Under the pieces are notes generated by a model. The model did not search any database. It was not told where the DNA came from and saw only the letters and a list, made by a program, of their open reading frames with translations. A DNA stretch of 17,409 bases, taken from positions 1-17,409 of the forward strand of contig NZ_CAMJVP010000044.1 of assembly GCF_946221465.1 (NCBI RefSeq). The letters are read 5' to 3'. This document shows, piece after piece, positions 13,148 through 17,409 of this stretch. Each line of letters starts with the position of its first letter. Position 1 is the stretch's first letter. The stretch comes from an uncultured Aeromicrobium sp. GTDB taxonomy: Bacteria > Actinomycetota > Actinomycetes > Propionibacteriales > Nocardioidaceae. Made by a program: the position numbers and the translations under genes.

Positions 13148-14314
13148 TCAGGGGCGCGGCCTCGGCACGCCGGTGGCATTGACGTCGGGGAAGCCCCCGC
13201 GTTCGGTGACCCGGCGAGCGAGGGCGACGAGGTCGTTCTCCACGGCGACGCCGTGCGCGGTCGCCTCGAGGTCGAGTCCCGCCGCGCACACGCGATCGGT
13301 CGCGGACTCCAGCTGCTCGCGCGCGCCGCGGCCCGCGGCGGTGATCACCCCCTCGGCGTCGAGCCAACCGCGCTGCCGCAGGTCCTCGCGTCCCTTCTCC
13401 CACGCCGCGTCGTCCCACCCGCGTGAGCGTTGCTGCTCGGCCGGGACCAGGCCGGCGGCCTGGGCGAGCACGTTGGCCGAGGCGCCGCCGAGACCCGCGG
13501 CGGTGAGGATCGCGATATGACAGTCGCCGCGGTACTCACGCAGCACGGTGGCGGCATGCCACAGGCGACCTGGCGGATCGCCGGGGGCCGGCAGCGCCGC
13601 GTGCGCCGCCGCGAGCGGTCTGCCGGCCCAGTCCAGGCCGCCCAGCATGGCATGGAGACGGCCAGCGATGTCAGAGAGGCCGGCCTCCGGCCACGCGGCG
13701 GCGAGTTCCTCGCGTCCGATCTGCAGCCGCAGTGCCACGATGGCGTCCCGGTCGGCGAGCTGCCATGCGTCGGGAAGCGCCCGACGGATGCGGTCGGGCG
13801 CGAACCCGTGGAAGGTCGCGATAACGAGTTCGGGAGGCGGGGTCCCTAGAGCCGCCGCGCGCGAGGCGATGTAGCCCATCCAGAACCCCGTGAGGCCGAG
13901 TTCGGCGAATCGCCGCGTGACGCCCGGGGCGACGTACACGACATCATGGATCGTCTCGACCGCTCGCCAGAACTCTCGGGACATCGCCATGTGCTCAGTG
14001 TGCGTAGCGCGGGCGCCGCTCAGGCCCAGCGGGGTGAGGAGCGGCGAGTCCGGGGAGAGAGTGTCGGCGGCGCGCCGCCGCGGCCGTGGTGGGCGGTCCT
14101 CCGCGGGGCGTGGCGACAGCAGCGCGCTGAGATCGCGTAGGGCCTCGCGCCACTGCTCCTGCGCCACCTGGTACGCCTCGGTCGCGGTACCGTTCCACTG
14201 CGCCCGCAGGCGCGTCAGTTCGACCTCGAGCTCGGTCAGGCGCGCCTCGATGATCCGTATGTGCTCCAACCCGGCGGAATCGGGCTCTGCCCGCCGTGGC
14301 TGCTCCCGGGTCAT
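13148..14314 (-). CDS. WXG100 domain fused to an SCO6745-family domain
   Basis: One open frame of 388 residues with two recognisable parts. Residues about 17-66 resemble a WXG100/Esx helical hairpin: a long helix, W40-N41-G42, then TATEAY and a second helix containing W55. A Pro/Arg-rich linker (about 67-105) follows. From M109 on, the sequence matches the actinobacterial SCO6745 family (AVETIHDVVYVAPGVTRRFAE, GFWMGYIASRAAALG, later LREYRGDCHIA and ILTAAGLGG), a helical/winged-helix protein of unknown function. M109 (ATG 13990-13988) sits where SCO6745 proteins normally begin. It could therefore be an internal start, or the original gene boundary lost by fusion or by a one-base sequencing error in the linker. 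The start overlaps the partner gene by ATGA. Confidence 0.8.
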   Translation of the reverse strand: MTREQPRRAEPDSAGLEHIRIIEARLTELEVELTRLRAQWNGTATEAYQVAQEQWREALRDLSALLSPRPAEDRPPRPRRRAADTLSPDSPLLTPLGLSGARATHTEHMAMSREFWRAVETIHDVVYVAPGVTRRFAELGLTGFWMGYIASRAAALGTPPPELVIATFHGFAPDRIRRALPDAWQLADRDAIVALRLQIGREELAAAWPEAGLSDIAGRLHAMLGGLDWAGRPLAAAHAALPAPGDPPGRLWHAATVLREYRGDCHIAILTAAGLGGASANVLAQAAGLVPAEQQRSRGWDDAAWEKGREDLRQRGWLDAEGVITAAGRGAREQLESATDRVCAAGLDLEATAHGVAVENDLVALARRVTERGGFPDVNATGVPRPRP

Positions 14315-14580
14315 CCGGGGGCCGACCCAAAGGCTGCCCCCGCGAACAGCGGCTGGGTCATCGCGGCGGTGTCGAGGGCCTGCTCGAGCCGCTCCAGCGC
14401 AGACAGGATGCGCCGGGTATCGGTCTCGCAACGGTTGCGATCGCGCGGACTGATCTGCGCATCGGCGAGGACGTCGGCACGCAGGGCGGTGATCCGTCGA
14501 GTGATCTCCTGGTGCGCCTGGGCCACCCGGGTGGCCCCGAGCTGCATCGACAGGACGGGAGGAGTGATATCGACGGACAT
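14311..14580 (-). CDS. Small helical protein, probable partner of the WXG100 domain
   Basis: An 89-residue protein predicted to be mostly helical. Helix 1 is about 10-40 and helix 2 about 47-75, with a short break at AQISPRD where an Esx protein would have its WXG turn; no Trp is present. The size, the helical hairpin and the ATGA overlap (14311-14314) with a WXG100-containing gene fit an Esx-type heterodimer pair, as in EsxA/EsxB-like loci of actinobacteria. Neither a signal peptide nor a YxxxD/E type VII secretion motif is visible. A good ribosome binding site (AAGGGG, 14590-14585) supports ATG 14580. A partner role is inference from context; homology is not established. Confidence 0.72.
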   Translation of the reverse strand: MSVDITPPVLSMQLGATRVAQAHQEITRRITALRADVLADAQISPRDRNRCETDTRRILSALERLEQALDTAAMTQPLFAGAAFGSAPG

Positions 14581-14817
14581 GGCCCCCCTTGGGGTGCGGG
14601 ATCGGACAGTAGCGGCGTCGCCGGACGACGTGTCCCCAGCCTAGACCGCCGGGGCCCGGCTCGACTACCGATTTCTGGTCATGAAGGACTACGAAGTGGT
14701 TGAGCGGGGCGCCGAGGCCGCCCGGTCCGGGGTGCAACGGCTCAAGTGACGGGGGCCGGTGCGACGCCGAGATGCGCCGGATACCATCGGTATCTCAGGG
14801 CAGCGAGGAGGACGAAT
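14581..14817. promoter_or_regulatory. Divergent intergenic region between the WXG100 operon and the TetR gene
   Basis: A 237-bp region holding promoters in both directions and no credible gene. On the minus strand, TAGGCT (14643-14638) and TACTGT (14611-14606) are possible -10 boxes for the small-protein/fusion operon; neither has a convincing -35. On the plus side the palindrome GATACC-ATC-GGTATC (14780-14794) and an AGGAGGA site (14806-14812) belong to the TetR gene. Confidence 0.5.
14780..14794. promoter_or_regulatory. Candidate TetR operator
   Basis: Perfect palindrome GATACC-ATC-GGTATC, 23 bp upstream of the TetR start and just before its ribosome binding site. TetR proteins usually bind 15-20 bp palindromes in their own promoter, so autoregulation is likely. 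The region also lies 200 bp from the divergent WXG100 operon, which it could influence. Confidence 0.6.
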
Positions 14818-15411
14818 GTGGCTCCATCGAAGGTGACACGGGCGGAGCGCCAGGCGCAGACCCGGGATCGGCTCATCGAGGTCGCCAAAGAGATGTTCCT
14901 GCGTGACGGCTACGCCGCGACCTCTCTGGACAAGGTCGCGCTGGAGGCCGGATTCTCCAAGGGTGCGGTGTACTCCAACTTCCGCGGCAAGGAGGAACTC
15001 TGCCTGGCGGTTCTGGACGTCATCCACGCCGAGAAGGTGCAGGGCGTGCTCGACGCGTTCACCCAGGACGCCGATCTCGAGACGAAGCTCAAGGCCTTCG
15101 CACAGTGGGCACGTCAGGGACTCGGTGAGCCCCGGTGGACGTCGCTCGAAGTTGAGTTCGGCGCCGTGGCGCGTCACAACGAGTGGGTCGCCGCTCAGCT
15201 CGTCAAACGGCACCGTGAGATCCGCGAGGCCATCGGCCAGCTCATCTCCCACGTCACGGCGGAGGCTGGGATCTCGACCGCCCTGCCCGTCCAGACCGCG
15301 GCGACGGCTCTGCTGAGCCTGGGTGTCGGGCTGGGAGCGTTGCGTTCGCTGGACCCGCAGATCGACGTCGACGTGTTCACCGACCTCATGCGGGCGCTCG
15401 TGCGGCCGTGA
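14818..15411 (+). CDS. TetR/AcrR family transcriptional regulator
   Basis: A 197-residue TetR-type repressor. The N-terminal domain has the classic HTH pattern from about 15 to 63 (RDRLIEVAKEMFLRDGYAATSLDKVALEAGFSKGAVYSNF), with recognition helix SKGAVYSNF. The C-terminal helical ligand domain is divergent, so the effector is unknown. GTG 14818 is preferred over an upstream in-frame ATG at 14746 because AGGAGGA (14806-14812) lies five bases before it and the extension is not TetR-like. A palindrome upstream suggests autoregulation. The gene ends six bases before the convergent ppa stop. The divergent WXG100 operon is the nearest other target. Confidence 0.95.
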   Translation: MAPSKVTRAERQAQTRDRLIEVAKEMFLRDGYAATSLDKVALEAGFSKGAVYSNFRGKEELCLAVLDVIHAEKVQGVLDAFTQDADLETKLKAFAQWARQGLGEPRWTSLEVEFGAVARHNEWVAAQLVKRHREIREAIGQLISHVTAEAGISTALPVQTAATALLSLGVGLGALRSLDPQIDVDVFTDLMRALVRP

Positions 15412-15417
15412 AAGCGC

Positions 15418-15912
15418 TCAGTAGCCGCCGTTGTCCCGGAAGCGCTGGAAACTCGCCTGGATCTCGGCCTCGGCCTCGGCGCGGCCCACCCACTTGGAGC
15501 CCTTTTCGACCGACTTGCCCGGTTCGAGCGCTTTGTACGATTCGAAGAAGTGGCGGATCTCGGCCAGGTCGAAATCAGCGACGTCGGAGATGTCCTGCAA
15601 GTGCTGCTGGCGCGGATCGGTCGCGGGCACGCACAGCACCTTGTCGTCGCCGCCGGCCTCGTCGGTCATCTTGAACATGCCGATGGCGCGGCACTCGATG
15701 ACGCAACCGGGGAACGTCGAGAAGGGGAGGATGACCAGGGCGTCCAGCGGGTCGCCGTCCAGGCCGAGCGAGTTGTCGATGAAGCCGTAGTCGGCGGGGT
15801 ACTGCATCGACGTGAACAGCGTGCGGTCAAGGCGGATCCGATGTGTGGCGTGGTCCACCTCGTACTTGTTGCGCTCCCCTTTGGGGATCTCCACGGTGAC
15901 GTCGAAAATCAC
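15418..15912 (-). CDS. ppa: Inorganic pyrophosphatase (family I)
   Basis: A 164-residue cytosolic enzyme that hydrolyses pyrophosphate to two phosphates, pulling nucleic acid and protein synthesis forward. The family signature DGDPLDALV (52-60) carries the Mg-binding aspartates D52 and D57. Other typical features are the N-terminal VTVEIPKGERNKYE (substrate-binding E8, K16) and SMQYPADYGFI. Length is usual for bacterial family I. The start is GTG (15912-15910), with GGAGG five bases upstream on the minus strand. It is convergent with the TetR gene (6 bp) and divergent from dacB. The ppa/dacB arrangement matches that in mycobacteria (ppa next to Rv3627c), from memory. Confidence 0.97.
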   Translation of the reverse strand: MIFDVTVEIPKGERNKYEVDHATHRIRLDRTLFTSMQYPADYGFIDNSLGLDGDPLDALVILPFSTFPGCVIECRAIGMFKMTDEAGGDDKVLCVPATDPRQQHLQDISDVADFDLAEIRHFFESYKALEPGKSVEKGSKWVGRAEAEAEIQASFQRFRDNGGY

Positions 15913-15996
15913 TGTACCTCCGGAAAATGTCGGGCGGCATCGCGGAACGGACCTTCGTCCGTCCGATGGTCGGATGCCCTCTATAGTCTGTCCCAC
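15913..15996. promoter_or_regulatory. ppa-dacB divergent promoter region
   Basis: An 84-bp region. On the plus strand TATAGT (15982-15987) is a strong -10 box ending nine bases before GTG 15997, so the dacB transcript probably starts near the start codon. No good -35 is seen. Two small palindromes are adjacent: ACGGAC-CTTC-GTCCGT (15947-15962) and TCCGA-TGG-TCGGA (15962-15974). They lie between the two genes and may be operators. No ppa promoter could be placed with confidence. Confidence 0.55.
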
Positions 15997-17382
15997 GTGA
16001 CGAAAGGGCGAGTGAGCAGGGTCATCAAGGCCCTCGTCTCGATCGTGCTGATCGGCGCCCTCGCCGCCGGTGTCGGCTTCCTGTACCTGCGCGGCGACCT
16101 CAACCAGCTGATCTGCGACGGTGCCTGTCCACCGCAGTACGCGACGGCGCCCGAGCAGATGCGCACGGCCGACGTCGCGGCCCTCGAAGCGGACACGGTC
16201 GGCGAGGACCCGATCGGCTCCAATGCGCTCCAACAGGCCGTGGCCGGCCCCCTCTCCCACTCGGCGCTGGGGCCGCGTGTGGGATTTGCCGCGGTCGACG
16301 CCCGCAGCGGCGCCCCGCTGGCGGGTGGTGCCATCGAGGGACTCACGCCGGCGTCCACCACCAAGGTGCTGACCGCCTTCGCGGCGCTCGAGGTGCTCGG
16401 CCCCGACGAGCGCTTCGCGACCCGGGTCGCACGCAGCGGCGACACCCTTACCCTGGTCGGCGGCGGCGACCCCTACCTGGTCGAGCGGCTCCCCGAGGAA
16501 CCGCCGCCGGTCGTCACCGCGGACCTCGCGACGCTCGCCGACCGGGTGGCTCGCGAGCTCGGGCCCGGACGCTTCAGACTGACCTACGACGCGGGTCTGT
16601 TCAGCGGCCCGGCCGTCAGCGGGACGTGGGAGGACGGTTACGTCCCGGCGGTCGTGGCGCCCGTCAGCGCCCTGTGGGTCGATCAAGGCCGTGGCGCAGG
16701 TGAGGATCCGGCGCGGGCGGCCGCGGAGGCCTTCGCGCGGTTGCTGCGCGAGCGTGGTGTCGAGGTCGTTGCTCCGGTGCCCGCCGCGGCCGGGGAGGAA
16801 GCAGCCCACGTCGCGCTCGTACGCAGCGCGCCGGTCGCGACGATCGTGGCCGATCTTCTGCGAACGAGTGACAACGCGACCTCCGAGGTGCTGTTCCGGC
16901 ACGTCGCGCGGGCGACGGGTCACGAACCGTCCTTCGAGGGCGGTGCCGTTGCGGTGCGTCAGATTCTGGAACGGTCGGCGATCTCCATCTCGAGTCTCGA
17001 CCTGCACGACGGCAGCGGGCTCTCGCGCCGTAATCGGATCAGTCCCACGACCCTCGTGCAGACGCTGGTGGCCGCGAGTCGCGACGACCGCACCACCGCG
17101 GTGCTGAGCGGACTGCCCGTGGGCGGCTTCGACGGCACCGTCCGTTCGCGTTTCGGCCAGGCGCCGGCCGGCCTCGGCTGGGTACGGGCCAAGACCGGCA
17201 CCCTGACCGGAGTGCACACCCTTGCCGGCATCGCGACGCTTCCCGGTGGTCGCCCGGTGGCGTTCGCCGTCATGGCCGATGCCACCGAGACCGTCAATCC
17301 GCTCCAGACCCGGGCCGCTCTCGACGCGGTCGCCGCCGCGATCGCCGGCTGCGACTGCCGACCTCCGGCCGAGGGCGGGTGA
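15997..17382 (+). CDS. dacB: D-alanyl-D-alanine carboxypeptidase/endopeptidase (PBP4-type, S13)
   Basis: A 461-residue penicillin-binding protein of the S13 family. It removes the terminal D-Ala from peptidoglycan stem peptides, or cleaves cross-links, outside the membrane. An N-terminal basic stretch and hydrophobic helix (about 9-30, ALVSIVLIGALAAGVGF) act as signal or membrane anchor. The catalytic motifs are S120-TTK, S291-DN and K399-TG, in the expected order, with the extra S13 domain between the first two. Cysteines occur at C40 and C44 and near the end (CDC), perhaps disulfides outside the cell. GTG 15997 is chosen because the TATAGT box ends nine bases earlier. An in-frame GTG at 16012 with AAAGGG before it is the alternative. 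Confidence 0.95.
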   Translation: MTKGRVSRVIKALVSIVLIGALAAGVGFLYLRGDLNQLICDGACPPQYATAPEQMRTADVAALEADTVGEDPIGSNALQQAVAGPLSHSALGPRVGFAAVDARSGAPLAGGAIEGLTPASTTKVLTAFAALEVLGPDERFATRVARSGDTLTLVGGGDPYLVERLPEEPPPVVTADLATLADRVARELGPGRFRLTYDAGLFSGPAVSGTWEDGYVPAVVAPVSALWVDQGRGAGEDPARAAAEAFARLLRERGVEVVAPVPAAAGEEAAHVALVRSAPVATIVADLLRTSDNATSEVLFRHVARATGHEPSFEGGAVAVRQILERSAISISSLDLHDGSGLSRRNRISPTTLVQTLVAASRDDRTTAVLSGLPVGGFDGTVRSRFGQAPAGLGWVRAKTGTLTGVHTLAGIATLPGGRPVAFAVMADATETVNPLQTRAALDAVAAAIAGCDCRPPAEGG

Positions 17383-17409
17383 CGGTCAGACACCGGATCA
17401 GAGGGATTC

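Noticed and set aside
14315..14737. Upstream extension of the WXG100-fusion frame
   Set aside because: It would overlap the whole 89-residue gene in another frame; the ATGA junction at 14311-14314 explains the true start.
14746..14817. Upstream ATG for the TetR gene
   Set aside because: The extension contains the palindrome and ribosome binding site and does not resemble TetR sequence.
1..17409. tRNA or rRNA genes, CRISPR arrays, insertion sequences, prophage
   Set aside because: No repeat-spacer pattern, transposase or integrase domain, or tRNA/rRNA sequence was recognised on either strand by eye.

Overview
This is a gene-dense, high-GC chromosomal stretch from an actinomycete. It most likely comes from the Mycobacteriales (a Gordonia-, Tsukamurella- or Dietzia-like genome); this is inference, because no rRNA or other taxonomic marker is present. 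The supporting signs are a clpB gene preceded by an HspR-type HAIR operator, a WXG100 (Esx-like) gene pair, leaderless promoters with TANNNT -10 boxes placed directly at start codons, a ppa/dacB divergent pair as in mycobacteria, and many ATGA stop/start overlaps. No tRNA, rRNA, CRISPR array or insertion sequence was seen.

Layout. (1) Positions 1-1286, minus strand: a translationally coupled operon of a six-helix membrane protein, a winged-helix regulator and an ABC-transporter ATPase that runs off the window edge. Two near-identical palindromes sit over its predicted promoter. (2) 1433-5055, plus: ClpB disaggregase under a HAIR operator, then an internally duplicated membrane protein. (3) 5117-8850, plus: a type II NADH dehydrogenase-like flavoprotein with a Lys/Ala-rich tail, then a cupin-moeA-mobA-DUF6457 cluster for molybdenum cofactor synthesis. 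The first two genes each have an almost identical leaderless promoter. (4) 8854-13131, minus: a short M17 aminopeptidase, a degenerate P1B-ATPase-like protein coupled to a PucR-type regulator, a 270-bp gap with a 16-bp inverted repeat, and cobS for cobalamin synthesis. (5) 13148-14580, minus: a small helical protein coupled to an unusual fusion of a WXG100 domain with an SCO6745-family domain; cobS follows 16 bp later. (6) 14818-17382: a TetR regulator (plus), inorganic pyrophosphatase (minus) and a PBP4-type D,D-carboxypeptidase (plus).

Most genes are core metabolism, protein quality control or cell-wall functions. The least ordinary parts are the WXG100-SCO6745 fusion with its partner, the PucR plus pseudo-P-type-ATPase pair, and the paired-palindrome ABC operon. 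None of these can be called new without database searches; each has a decisive test listed.
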